Positions 1 to 8,256 of a DNA stretch of 64,000 nucleotides are shown here, in pieces. The translations under genes were made by a program, and so were the position numbers. Each line of letters opens with the position of its first letter. The stretch's first letter is position 1. The DNA lies in the NCBI GenBank assembly GCA_040756575.1, contig JBFLYP010000006.1, positions 1-64,000 on the forward strand. Direction: 5' to 3'. The notes under the pieces are model-generated. The model worked only from the letters and a program-made list of their open reading frames with translations. It made no database searches and had not been told where the DNA came from. Origin of the DNA: DTYU01 sp040756575. GTDB taxonomy: Bacteria > Bacillota > Desulfotomaculia > Desulfotomaculales > Ammonificaceae.

Positions 1-366
1 CATATCTAAATATCCCCTTAAATGGTTATTGAAGTCAGTAATCTATTTCGCCACGCCATTGCATAGTTCCTGCAGCTTTCTTTAGATTTTTGGCTGTTTA
101 CGGGGAGTTTTGCAACACTCTCCTAGAGACAAGTACACGAAAAAGCACCACCCTGTGTTCTAGTGGATTGAACGGGTTGGTCCCGCATCACTTCATGTTC
201 CCGGAGTTGTAGACCAATCAAAGCCCGGTTATCGGTAAACGGCGCTAACAACTATATATACAGCATACAGCCAATTATTTAGCCGAAATGGAAAGCGTCC
301 AGCCCCGTTTTCTTAAAAAAGAAGAATTGAGGAAATAGTCAGCACAAAGAGCCGCTACTGCATAGG
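1..366. other. Non-coding stretch at window start
   Basis: No reading frame with a credible start, ribosome site and protein-like composition is visible on either strand. It lies downstream of the PIN toxin gene, which reads leftward into it. No clear terminator hairpin with a T-run and no RNA gene was recognised. Confidence 0.5.
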
Positions 367-798
367 TCATCTCCGAGAACCAAAATATTTCTCTAAAAAA
401 ACCGCCGGTTTAAGAATGAGGGTTGCAGCCAATCTCTCAAGAGCGAGCAGGTGGCGGTCTCCTGAGACAATGCACCCCGCACTGCTTGCGGCAGCGCATT
501 CCAAAACACGGTTGTCCGGAGGATCTTCAGTAATCACGTCAAGTAAGGACTCCGGTAGTACGGTGACCGTATTTGCAAGCGAAAGAAAGGATTCCAACAG
601 TTTCTGCCTTTCCTCGATGGAACCAACGCCTTGAAACTTTGGACGAAGCAACACCCCAAGATACTCTTCGAAAAGCGCCGGACTTACGGCAACTGTAATG
701 GCACCGTCGGCCCACAAATCGACTATCTTTCCGGGCGGGCTCCCGGGTATGAGAATACCTGAAATCACAACGTTGGTATCCAGCACGACAATCATCAT
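367..798 (-). CDS. PIN-domain toxin (VapC-like RNase, COG1569 type)
   Basis: A 143-residue PIN domain filling the whole protein, the usual toxin size. The acidic metal-binding residues are in place: D7 in VVLDTNVVISG, E44/E45, D92 and D95 in EDPPDN, and D114 in SGDRH. PIN toxins are Mg-dependent RNases that cut tRNA, rRNA or mRNA when freed from their antitoxin. The start overlaps the end of the upstream antitoxin gene by four bases (ATGA), so the two are translationally coupled. The seen motifs support the family; the RNA target cannot be told from sequence. It sits beside tyrosine recombinases, which fits an accessory, probably transferred, region. Confidence 0.85.
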   Translation of the reverse strand: MMIVVLDTNVVISGILIPGSPPGKIVDLWADGAITVAVSPALFEEYLGVLLRPKFQGVGSIEERQKLLESFLSLANTVTVLPESLLDVITEDPPDNRVLECAAASSAGCIVSGDRHLLALERLAATLILKPAVFLEKYFGSRR

Positions 799-1082
799 TT
801 CCCCGCCCGGAACGTATCTATTTCCCTTTTTACATCCTCCTCAGTGACCCCTGCAGTCGCCGAACGTGCGCGGAGGTTTGCGAGGGCCAGCTTCAGCGCC
901 ATCCGTTTATTATCCTCTTCCGCCCGGCGAAGAGCGCGGTATTCGTCACAGCCGATAAGAACCGCTTTCGGCTCGCTGTTGACGGTAATTACAACCGGCG
1001 GTTCGCCCTGGGCTACCGAATTAAGATAAAAACTCAGTTTCGGCCGGATGTCGTTAATACCCGTGATCCTTTCCATGTCCAC
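795..1082 (-). CDS. Phd/YefM-family antitoxin
   Basis: A 95-residue protein with the Phd/YefM fold pattern: an N-terminal segment (residues 5-45: ITGINDIRPKLS, then PVVITVNSEPKAVLI) that in this family dimerises and binds DNA, followed by CDEYRAL and a charged helical C-terminus that would wrap the toxin. It is the first gene of the pair and overlaps the PIN gene by four bases. A purine-rich AAAGGAAGG lies just before the ATG; ATG codons 1 and 3 are both possible starts. By family behaviour the protein should repress its own promoter, but no clear operator dyad was identified upstream. Function as an antitoxin is inferred from family and position. Confidence 0.8.
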   Translation of the reverse strand: MDMERITGINDIRPKLSFYLNSVAQGEPPVVITVNSEPKAVLIGCDEYRALRRAEEDNKRMALKLALANLRARSATAGVTEEDVKREIDTFRAGK

Positions 1083-1180
1083 CCTTCCTTTAACGAATAC
1101 ATTAATGTTTATATTATCTCCAAGCTTATTGTACTCCTACCGGTCTTAAATTTCAATAATAAAAACCTCAAAACTTACTC

Positions 1181-2032
1181 CTATGCGAAGGGCCCCACAT
1201 AAGTCCTTGTTACCCGCGGCCGCCTGTGCCCTAACCGCCGGGCGGTCTCTTTCTCCGCTTCTTCCCTGGTCTTGCCGGCGGCGAGGCATTCGCGGTAGTG
1301 TTCCTGGGCGTCGGTATAGCGCAGGCCGTGGAAGGTCAACTGTACCGGCCGGGGTTTGCGGTGCCGGCGGATGAAGTCTTGAACCTCCTTGATCGCCTGA
1401 TGGGCTTTCTTGTCTGACGGGACAAAAAGCCTCGCTCCCCGCGGCACCCTTTCTTTAGCCCGCCCCAGCGCTTCGGCTGCCGCCGGCGTCAACGGCACGG
1501 AACGCACTAAGCCTCCCTTACCTTCCACCTTTAACTCACCCTCGCGCAGAGCGCGCTCAGCATCAGCCCTCCAGAGACGGATCACTTCGTGTATGCGGAG
1601 ACCCAGTTCGCAAGCCAAAACGATAACATCAACCATCCACGTCTTGCCCGCGCTAAGTGCAGCTTCAACGACCGCCGCGACTTCTTCCTCACTCCACGAA
1701 CGATCGCGGCTTTTGGGCCGAGGATGCACCCCCAAGGCCTCATTGATCCGTGTCAACCGGTAGCGGCCCTCTATTTGGTCGTAGTAAAAACGGACGGCGG
1801 CCAATTCCGTCCGGATGTAGTTAGGCCCGCATCTCCTTTGCTTGAGATACGCAACATAAGCGACCGTATGTTTGTCCGAAATATTTTTTATATTCTGCAG
1901 CTTGAACTCGTCCGCAAGGAAAAGCAAAAACCTGCGCATCCCGTCGTAATACCTGCGCCGCGTTTGGATGCTGCCTTGGCGGGTATGCCGGTGAAGCTTA
2001 TCCAACTGCTGCATGAGTGATTCGTAAGACAC
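1181..2032 (-). CDS. Tyrosine recombinase/integrase
   Basis: A site-specific recombinase with an N-terminal SAM-like core-binding domain (first ~105 residues) and a C-terminal catalytic domain. Catalytic-type residues are visible: Arg in ELGLRIHEV, Lys in VEGKGGLVRS, the HGLR box (HxxR), LGHRR, and the terminal nucleophile candidate Tyr in RTYVG. The GTG start at 2032 is chosen because GGAGGTGA sits five bases ahead of it; an ATG 36 bases upstream has no comparable site. The protein of about 283 residues is a normal length. It stops only five residues after the Tyr. It stands alone, with no excisionase recognised, next to a toxin-antitoxin pair and gene relics. Whether it still mobilises anything is unknown. 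Confidence 0.82.
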   Translation of the reverse strand: MSYESLMQQLDKLHRHTRQGSIQTRRRYYDGMRRFLLFLADEFKLQNIKNISDKHTVAYVAYLKQRRCGPNYIRTELAAVRFYYDQIEGRYRLTRINEALGVHPRPKSRDRSWSEEEVAAVVEAALSAGKTWMVDVIVLACELGLRIHEVIRLWRADAERALREGELKVEGKGGLVRSVPLTPAAAEALGRAKERVPRGARLFVPSDKKAHQAIKEVQDFIRRHRKPRPVQLTFHGLRYTDAQEHYRECLAAGKTREEAEKETARRLGHRRPRVTRTYVGPFA

Positions 2033-2716
2033 CCTTGTCACCTCCTTCTTTTGGGAATAGTTGGCCATTGGTTCAAGAGAGCCGTTTCTCCCGTTTTTCT
2101 CCTGAACCGGACGCTTCTATCGCATGGGAGCGGCGCTTTCCAATCCGCTTACTCCGCGTGTTTCTGGTTGTAAACTCTTGAACCGCTGAGCACGTCGCCG
2201 CATTACAAGTTCAAACTTGCCGGGCCGACTCCGCCCGCGCGGTCGGCGGCCGGCCGCTGCCACGTCCTCCGGGACGCCCGACGGATTTTCGCCTGCCGGA
2301 GCCGCCGTGAGAGCCGGGGAGGATGAGGCTGCGCTCCCCGGCCGTTTGCCAGCAGTAGTCGCTCTTCGCCCAGGCACCCTGCCGGGCGGTGCCTGTCGCC
2401 GCCGATTTCTTCTTTTCATGCCGCCGTTTCCTTAAGGGAAACGTAGTCCTTTTTCGCCGCCGGCCCTGCGCAGTTCAGGGCCATCTCATTCATTTATCCG
2501 AAACCGGAACATCCTGTGCCCCGGTCAAAGCAGTGGTAAGGCGGAAACCCCTTGCAGGGCCCCCGAACCGGCTGCTCGTGGCAGCCAGCCATCGACTTTA
2601 CCTGCAGGAATTCCATCATGCGGAATTCCCCTTTCCATTAAAATCAAAGAAGAAAACTATCCATCTGCAGTATCCTCTCCGGCGTATTTAAAACAAAAAG
2701 GCGCGGCGCACAAGAT
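2033..2716. other. Intergenic region, no confident gene
   Basis: A frame at 2117-2419 (minus) could encode 100 residues, but the product is Arg/Pro/Ala-rich, has no ribosome site and looks like a by-product of high GC. No RNA gene or terminator was recognised. The sequence up to 2716 leads into an apparent transposase relic on the plus strand. Confidence 0.4.
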
Positions 2717-2899
2717 TTGTCTGCGGTGCTGCTACCTACCGCAAAACTGTCAGCCACCCATGGGGAACTCACCCTTACGCCGGAAATACGCCACCGGCTT
2801 TCCCGGGTCGGCCGGGCTACGTTGGCCCGCCGACTGGCACGCCTGCGTTTATCCAAAAGTTCTCCTTTCATGCTTTCGTTTCCACCCGGCACCAAGGCT
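2717..2899 (+). pseudogene. Possible transposase remnant (integrase-catalytic type)
   Basis: The plus-strand translation contains a stretch resembling the N-terminal linker of DDE 'integrase catalytic region' transposases: HGELTLTPEIRHRL, then VGRATLARRLARLR, then a PPGTK segment. In intact homologues the same order (HGEL..TPE, ..ATIDR.L, ..KPGT) precedes the catalytic core. After about 60 residues the similarity ends and the frame continues into Cys/Arg/Thr-rich sequence without DDE residues. The match is from memory of the family; it could be chance in GC-rich DNA. Confidence 0.3.
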
Positions 2900-2999
2900 T
2901 ACATTTTTCCGTACACCGCTATTCTCATTTTCAGAGCCCGGTTCGGCAACTCCCGCCGCTGCACCCTGGGGGGCACACAGGGGGCATTACTAACCGCTC

Positions 3000-3480
3000 T
3001 CACCAAGAGTACACTTCCACAGACAAACGGGGATACAGCTCTTCAATCTCTTCGACCGCTTCTTCGGCACACGGGCTTTGGGACCCCAAGAACCTGCCGA
3101 CATACTCCTCATAAGGATTGTCAGGTTCGAACCCGTAAAAACTTATGCTATACGCCCCCCCACTTCCGGAGTATCGCACCGGGAGTAGGGACCTCGCCAC
3201 CGCCGAAGTCGGCAAGGGGAGAATAGGCACCCGGCAGTCCATAAATGGTTACTTCGGTGATGCCAAGTTTCCGACCACCTATCTTACCCATCTCTTTCCA
3301 CCCCCTCTCCATCGAACGCGCTATCGAATCGCGGTACGGCAAGTCCAGCCGGGGTCAGTTTTTTCAACATGCTGCTGATGAGACCCACCCACCGCTCGCA
3401 GATCCTGGAATAACTCATCTCCCGTACGTACGCCGGTACCGCGAAGACTCTCCCCGAGCGGGGGAAACCCACCGACGAAA
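3000..3480 (-). pseudogene. Frame-broken hypothetical gene relic
   Basis: Three protein-like segments follow one another on the minus strand in different frames: around 3472-3340 (VREMSYSRICERWVGL, SMLKKLTPAG), 3342-3148 (PYRDSIARSMERGWKEMGK, GITEVTIYG) and about 3170-3000 (YSISFYGFEPDNPYEEYVG, then acidic EEAVEEIEELYP). Each looks like ordinary soluble protein and would join into one chain if small frameshifts near 3340 and 3160 were restored. None has a good ribosome site. No family is recognised. The decayed state fits the eroded accessory zone; two short unrelated genes is the alternative. Confidence 0.3.
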
Positions 3481-3698
3481 ACCCTCAAAGTTTTTGCGGG
3501 TTTAGCGTATATCCGAGCAGGGCGCCGGCCGCTACGCCGGGACGAAGTTCCCGGTATATATCTCTCGGGGCTTCGTCTAAGGTATACCTCGCTGCCGGAA
3601 AACAGCCAACCTATTCTCCGCGTGCCTTTTCCAGCCCTTCGACACACCCGGTTCCAGCCATATCCTGTTTTCCATTCTCGAAAACCGTTTAACTAGTT

Positions 3699-4676
3699 TT
3701 ATAACGCCTTAACCGAACGGCGCCCGGCCACAAAACCAAGCAGGAACGGCTCCGGCGCGGGCGTATCATCGTTAAGTAGCAACCACCAACGGTGTGCTTC
3801 TTTCAACACGTCGTCTACCGAGCCAACGAAGGCCGGGCCTTTTGGGGTTTCGGGTTCCTGTATGCCGGTTTCACTATGACCCAGGGTGATTGCATCATTA
3901 TACTTTTGAAGGGCTTCTTGGAGCCTTTCCAATGTCGAGTGAATGTACCCTTGCGTCACCGTGCCGGGCTTGTGCCCCAGGAGTGCGGCCACATCGGCCT
4001 CGGAATACCCCCGGGCAACCAACTGCGAAGCCAGGTTGTGCCTGAAACAATGCGGCGTCAAAGCCCTGCCGTCTTGCTTAAGACCGGCGGCCCGGGACAA
4101 CCTGGAGACGATCTCTTCAAGTGCGTCGGTACCAAGGCGCCGGCCCCGCCTGCTCTGGAGCACCGGCCCCTCTCTGTAGGGGAGAGCGCTCAAAGATGAC
4201 AAAACATAATCACACAACGGCACGTTGCGGTCTTTGTTCTCAGGCAGACCTTTCCGCGCTGAATTCTTAGAATCGAAAACCGTAAGCAAGCCCATTTGGA
4301 GGTCGACATGCTCCCAGTCCGCGTTGACGATTTCCGAGGAGCGCATGCCCGTAAAGACGAGCAGAGCTTTCAGCGCGTAGACCGTCGGAGCGTCGACAGT
4401 CCGGTATGCGATCTGGCTTTTGAGAAACCCGCGCACTTCCTCGTCGCCCAGCACGATATTTCTTACCGTCCGCGGTTTCGGCTGCAACTTCACCCGATTG
4501 ACGGGGTTGTTATCCATCCAGTCTTGTTGCACGCAGAAATTCAAGAGCGAACTCAGCGCATTCTTACGCCGGTGGAGGGTTGCCATCTTGAGGTTTCGGT
4601 TACGCAAACTGATCAAGTATGCGTTTACGTCCGTAGTGGTGATCTCCTCAACGTGATTTTTGCCCCTCGCACCCAC
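3699..4676 (-). CDS. Tyrosine recombinase with doubtful 5' end
   Basis: An XerC/D-like recombinase. The catalytic domain shows Arg in GMRSSEIVN, HCFRH (HxxRH), LGHKPG and the Tyr in QGYIH. A C-terminal tail of about 70 residues follows the Tyr (FVGSVDDVLKEAHRWW ... FLLGFVAGRRS), longer than usual. The first in-frame start is GTG at 4676, but the frame stays open upstream for about 34 codons that read like the missing part of a core-binding domain (VKHYFEVTTKLAG, AYQSDFRDFLRF) until an in-frame TAG at 4779-4781, with no ATG, GTG or TTG in between. The gene has thus probably lost its true start through a mutation or truncation; a functional short form cannot be excluded. Confidence 0.7.
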   Translation of the reverse strand: MGARGKNHVEEITTTDVNAYLISLRNRNLKMATLHRRKNALSSLLNFCVQQDWMDNNPVNRVKLQPKPRTVRNIVLGDEEVRGFLKSQIAYRTVDAPTVYALKALLVFTGMRSSEIVNADWEHVDLQMGLLTVFDSKNSARKGLPENKDRNVPLCDYVLSSLSALPYREGPVLQSRRGRRLGTDALEEIVSRLSRAAGLKQDGRALTPHCFRHNLASQLVARGYSEADVAALLGHKPGTVTQGYIHSTLERLQEALQKYNDAITLGHSETGIQEPETPKGPAFVGSVDDVLKEAHRWWLLLNDDTPAPEPFLLGFVAGRRSVKAL

Positions 4677-4781
4677 AAAGCGCAGAAAGTCCCGAAAATC
4701 GCTCTGATAAGCTTGGACCGTTCCGGTCGCTATCCCGGCAAGCTTGGTGGTGACTTCGAAATAGTGCTTGACTGCGTCCTA

Positions 4782-5161
4782 GAACTCCACACCAGATCAC
4801 CATCGTCTGATTTTTATAATGGAATCAAAATTAATTCCATTATATTTTTAATTATACTAAATGCGAGAAATTCTTGCAATAGGTCTGAAAACTATTTCTC
4901 TTCCATCACCCGCAGACAAGAATTTTTTATTTTTAAGAGCTGAATTCAGCAAGGAAATAGGTGCGTTTAAAAATATCCACAGAAAGACAAAGATATTAGA
5001 GTTTTCGGGCAACACAGAAGAGCAAAGGGGACATGACAAATATCGCCGTTGAATTCTAGCCGGCGCCGACCAAGGCGCTGAGGTCCTATTCAGGAGGGGA
5101 ATATCCGCAGTGGAATCAGATAATAGACGGGAGAAATGGTTATGGACATAATTTAGTTTCC
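4782..5161. other. AT-rich intergenic region
   Basis: A clearly AT-richer stretch than its neighbours, upstream of the damaged recombinase. It contains the perfect inverted repeat listed separately. Short frames (for example 4857-5039 minus) have no ribosome site or recognisable content. The composition shift suggests foreign origin. Confidence 0.4.
4815..4844. repeat. Perfect 11-bp inverted repeat upstream of recombinase
   Basis: TATAATGGAAT and ATTCCATTATA are exact inverse copies separated by CAAAATTA. The dyad lies 138 bases upstream of the first usable start of the recombinase. It has no T-run typical of a terminator in the transcription direction of a neighbouring gene; an operator or recombinase binding/attachment site is possible. 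Confidence 0.5.
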
Positions 5162-5279
5162 ATGTTAGAATCGGTTAAGAAAACAGAGGGAGGAGTGGTC
5201 GGCCATTATACCCATATTTCCTTATTCAGCCGCCTTATGCCGCCGGGCGAATATAAGTCTTCGCACGGCGGCCAAGTCG

Positions 5280-6158
5280 TTGCGCATTTCTCACAGTTTT
5301 TTATCGAAACTGTTCGACTTCGCCGCCGTCGTCGATCCTGCAGACTTTTTACTCGCAGAGCGGGTATCCGATTATATCGCATCGCTTAGTGCCTCACTTT
5401 CTCTTCCTTACCGCGCTCCCGTCCTGTCGGTAAAAGCAGATTACCTCTTCTTTTCCGCTCGGCCTTTTTTTGAGGACTTACTTGTGTCATCACCTCCAGA
5501 CCGATCGCCCCGCGGCTACCTGCTTGAAGCTTTGCGAACAATCTACTTTCGCGACGACGAAATCCCTTCTGAAAACGAAGTCCATTTCGTGACCCCGCAT
5601 GATCCGGTCGTAAGCGAAGTATTGGACTGTGCCGCGTTTCGGTTCTATGCTCCGGAGAACTTCCGCCGCCGCCTTCCCCGGAACTGGAAAACCGAGCCGC
5701 CGCCCTACAGCCGGTTTGATAAGGAAGATCACCGCATCGTCTTCCGCACCACGGGAGACGCCAGGCATATATTTCACTGGCATCCCCAAGGAGACATCTT
5801 CGCTCAATTGCTCCTTTACCTTGTACTGCAAGGTGCAGAGCTGTCCCGGACTCCTATTCCCTGCAGACTTTCCGCGTCAGAAACTGAATTAGAGGAAGCA
5901 CCGATGATGACCCGGCGTGGTTTTAGAAGCCTTCCGTACTCCGAAGGCGAAAAGCCGCCGATCCATTCCCGGTATACACTTCTTCCCCCCGCCCATATCC
6001 CATCCCGGAAAGCCGGGCGGTCGATCGACGTTCCCATCCCGCCGGGAGTGTTACTGAACATTTGTCTTTCCCACGACCTTTTCCGCCCGTCCCTCTGGTG
6101 CTGGTGCCTGACCGAAACCGAAACCGGAAAAGAAGGTCACAGCCCGGAAACCGAGTAA
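5280..6158 (+). CDS. Hypothetical protein
   Basis: A 292-codon frame starting at TTG. Residues ~10-200 look like a genuine soluble protein (FDFAAVVDPADFLLAERVSD, PRGYLLEALRTIYFRDDEI, FRTTGDARHIFHWHP), whereas the last ~90 residues are rich in Pro, Arg and Ser and may not be selected sequence. No Shine-Dalgarno site precedes the start. A different frame beginning at 5162 (MLESVKKTEGGVVGHYTHIS ... GGQVVAHFSQFFIETV) also looks protein-like and ends inside this gene, so a frameshift near 5300-5330 may have split a longer gene. No family recognised. It belongs to the accessory zone and may be decaying. Confidence 0.35.
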   Translation: MRISHSFLSKLFDFAAVVDPADFLLAERVSDYIASLSASLSLPYRAPVLSVKADYLFFSARPFFEDLLVSSPPDRSPRGYLLEALRTIYFRDDEIPSENEVHFVTPHDPVVSEVLDCAAFRFYAPENFRRRLPRNWKTEPPPYSRFDKEDHRIVFRTTGDARHIFHWHPQGDIFAQLLLYLVLQGAELSRTPIPCRLSASETELEEAPMMTRRGFRSLPYSEGEKPPIHSRYTLLPPAHIPSRKAGRSIDVPIPPGVLLNICLSHDLFRPSLWCWCLTETETGKEGHSPETE

Positions 6159-6568
6159 AGCTTAAACCGGCTTCCGTTAAACCGGTGCGCTATGTTCACC
6201 GACCGAAAACTTACCGACACCGTTTTGGACCGTCAGGTTCGGAAGGCTGCAAAAAATACGGCTGGGGTAGGCTATGCGGAAGGTCTTGGCTGGTCCACTT
6301 CCGAGGAAAACCGGGCGGTCAAACCTAAAGCAGCGTTTCTTTCTCCGCGCGGGGTGGCTGCATGACCGGAACAGGCGGCACCAGTGCCGACCCGACGGGA
6401 ATCCCGCGGGAAGCCCGCCGCCCCCGGGCCGGGAGGACACCGGAGAATTTTCCCGGGACCGAGGCAGGAAAATCGCCATCGGCGGTAAATACTTACCGGC
6501 AAAGAATAGCGAGGTAACTCCTGACATTCCTTGAGGTGCAAACTCCGCCGTAACCCTTTTCCGAGGGG
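6159..6568. other. Intergenic region without recognisable gene
   Basis: GC-rich sequence between the hypothetical gene and the rnpB terminator. Several overlapping frames exist on both strands, but all have Arg/Pro/Gly-rich products typical of GC-rich non-coding DNA. Nothing else was identified. Confidence 0.4.
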
Positions 6569-6608
6569 CAAAAACAAAGGCCAAACCGCACTCTTGAGCG
6601 CGATTTGG
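6569..6608 (-). terminator. Rho-independent terminator of rnpB
   Basis: Just past the RNase P RNA 3' end the minus strand forms a 9-bp stem, CCAAATCGC with GCGGTTTGG (one G-U pair), followed by CCTTTGTTTTT. Position and orientation match termination of rnpB. Confidence 0.75.
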
Positions 6609-6612
6609 CGCG

Positions 6613-7070
6613 GGTGAGTAAACCTGTAAGCCGAGTTCTGTCTTGGGTGATCATTTCTCTGGGACACCGGTTGCCCGGGCGCCTCAAGCGACCTACCCGG
6701 GGACGAGGCGGGCCACCTCATCGTCCCCCTATGCGGTCTTGCTCCGGGTGGGGTTTACCTAGCCGGTCGGTCGCCCGGCCGCTGGTGCGCTCTTACCGCA
6801 CCGTTGCACCCTTACCACTTGAGAGGTGAGATGTGGGAAGTTGGAAGTGAGATTTCAACGGTGGAAATTCGGCAAAGCCGAATTTTTTCTTCTGTTTCCC
6901 ACCTCTAACCTCTCACCTCCCACCTCTCGAAATGGCGGTCTACATTTCTGTGGCACTTTCCCTGGGGTCGCCCCCGCTGGGTGTTACCCAGCACCCTGCC
7001 CTGCGGAGCTCGGACTTTCCTCAGGTGCGGCTGCTCACGCCTGCACCCGCGACCACCCGGTTTACTCACC
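6613..7070 (-). ncRNA. rnpB: RNase P RNA (type A), with expanded P12
   Basis: Catalytic RNA that removes 5' leaders from pre-tRNAs. The P1 helix is explicit: GGTGAGTAAACC at the 5' end (7070-7059) pairs with GGTTTACTCACC at the 3' end (6624-6613). Universally conserved blocks are present in order: GAGGAAAGTCCGAGCTC, CAGGGTGCTGGGTAAC, AGGGAAAGTGCCACAGAAA, GACCGCC, GGTAAGGGTGCAACGGTGCG, GTAAACCCCACCCGGAGCAAG, and ACAGAACTCGGCTTA. The layout is that of bacterial type A. Between GACCGCC and GGTAAGGGTG, where P12 normally forms a short arm, there is a ~108-nt insertion made of heptamer repeats that can fold into a long imperfect hairpin. Mature ends are approximate by a few bases. Confidence 0.93.
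6821..6928. repeat. Heptamer-repeat hairpin inside the rnpB P12 arm
   Basis: Read on the minus strand the left arm is four 7-nt units of form NNGAGGT (GAGAGGT, GGGAGGT, GAGAGGT, TAGAGGT) and the right arm is CACTTCC, AACTTCC, CACATCT, CACCTCT. The arms are imperfectly complementary over about 31 bp and enclose a second small hairpin, AAATTCGG-CTTTG-CCGAATTT. The same 7-bp periodicity occurs at three other non-coding places in the window. Confidence 0.7.
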
Positions 7071-7080
7071 TGATAATAGT

Positions 7081-7109
7081 AGTATAGCACTGTAAGCACT
7101 TCTCCACAA
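7081..7109 (-). promoter_or_regulatory. Candidate sigma-A promoter of rnpB
   Basis: On the minus strand TTGTGG (7109-7104) and TATACT (7086-7081) are separated by exactly 17 bases. The predicted transcription start falls within a few bases of the RNase P RNA 5' end at 7070. Confidence 0.55.
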
Positions 7110-7155
7110 CTCAGCGACTGCCGTGCCGGAAAGGTTTCGTTTCTGGCCCCCATCA

Positions 7156-7914
7156 TCACTCATCCCTTTCCAAGTACGCTCGCAACTGCTCACAGCGCCG
7201 CGCCAGCTCCGCGAAATCACCGGCTGCCGGCTGAACCCGCCGGGAGGCGCGAGAAAGCCCGGCCAGCTTCTCCTCGTAATACCTGAGGGTCCTCGCCGCA
7301 AGCTCCTTCAGGAGAGGGTGGCCGGAGGCTAAAAGGTACGGCCCCAGCTCTTCCTCCATCCAGTTCAACTTCCGGCTCGCGCCCGGTGCTGCCGCCACCG
7401 CCTGGTAGAGCCGCCTCCCCTCGGGTACCAGTACCTCGGCGGTTATCCGCCACCCGTTCTCCGTCAGCCACCGCCGTAAAAACGCCACCCTGTTCATCGG
7501 CTGCGCGACGACCAGCCTGGCAGCCTGCGCCACCGCCGCCCCGGCCGCGAGGATGTCCGCAATAGTCTCGCCGCCCATCCCCGCGATCACAATCGCTTCT
7601 GCCTCACCCTTCGCCAGCGGGGACAAACCCACCCCGACCCGTACCTCGATCCGGTCTTCCAGCCCTGCGGCGGCCACCGCCCGCCGTGCCGCCGCGGTGG
7701 GTCCCGCCGCTTTTTCCACCGCGATCACACGGGAGACAACCCCGTGCTCCACCAGGTAAACCGGTAAAAGGGCGTGGTCCGTGCCGATATCCGCTATGCA
7801 TTCCGCGGGCTGCACCAGGTCCGCCACCGCCTTGAGACGCGGTGAAAGCAATGCGATGCCTCCAAACCCAGAAAAATTCTTCTTAACTGCGCGCCCGGCT
7901 GTGTCGGCGGACAC
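7156..7914 (-). CDS. trmK: tRNA (adenine(22)-N(1))-methyltransferase
   Basis: Methylates N1 of A22 in the D-arm of some tRNAs (COG2384, YqfN). A Rossmann SAM-binding core covers residues ~25-170: DIGTDHALLPVYLVEHG (motif I), then IAVEKAAGP, VIAGMGGETIADIL and AQPMN, all typical of TrmK. The C-terminal ~80 residues are helical and charged. The annotated start is GTG at 7914; the homologous core begins at LLSPRLKAVADL about 21 residues in, so a later TTG start is possible. In most Firmicutes trmK directly follows sigA; here sigA lies 9.4 kb away, separated by carbohydrate and accessory genes. It precedes rnpB on the same strand. Confidence 0.9.
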   Translation of the reverse strand: MSADTAGRAVKKNFSGFGGIALLSPRLKAVADLVQPAECIADIGTDHALLPVYLVEHGVVSRVIAVEKAAGPTAAARRAVAAAGLEDRIEVRVGVGLSPLAKGEAEAIVIAGMGGETIADILAAGAAVAQAARLVVAQPMNRVAFLRRWLTENGWRITAEVLVPEGRRLYQAVAAAPGASRKLNWMEEELGPYLLASGHPLLKELAARTLRYYEEKLAGLSRASRRVQPAAGDFAELARRCEQLRAYLERDE

Positions 7915-8256
7915 AGCCTTACCAAGACCGCGTACAATCTATTGTACCCGGTAACGGGCCTGGCGCACAACCATGTTCTTGCCTGCCCGGACTACATACA
8001 ATCGATTGGACCCCGACAACGCACCACTTGACCATCTGTAACCGATGTTTCCAGTCACAGGAATAAACCGGTTTACAATGGCGCTTGTGAACTTTTTCCC
8101 TTTACCGGGACCAAAAATAGAGCCGAACCGCTAACACCATAAAAAAATGGTCAAGAATAGGCACAATAAGTCGATGACTACAATAGATAATGTAGAAACG
8201 CAAGAAATTTCTGGGAGGGCCGGGAGGTGCAACTCCACGACAAGGGGGTGTAGAAA
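7915..8256. other. Intergenic region between divergent genes
   Basis: Should contain promoters for trmK (minus) and the small hypothetical gene (plus). Two related motifs, TACAATCTATTG near 7934 and TACAATCGATTG near 7997, may be a spaced repeat. No confident promoter pair or RNA gene could be assigned. Confidence 0.35.

Noticed and set aside
2117..2419. A 100-residue minus-strand frame upstream of the first recombinase
   Set aside because: Product is low-complexity Arg/Pro/Ala, with no ribosome site or family; typical of GC-rich non-coding DNA.
4857..5039. 60-residue hydrophobic minus-strand frame in the AT-rich gap
   Set aside because: No ribosome site and no recognisable protein pattern; its hydrophobicity follows from AT-rich codons.
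6826..7095. Reading frames inside 6605-7159
   Set aside because: They lie within RNase P RNA, whose conserved blocks and P1 helix are unambiguous.
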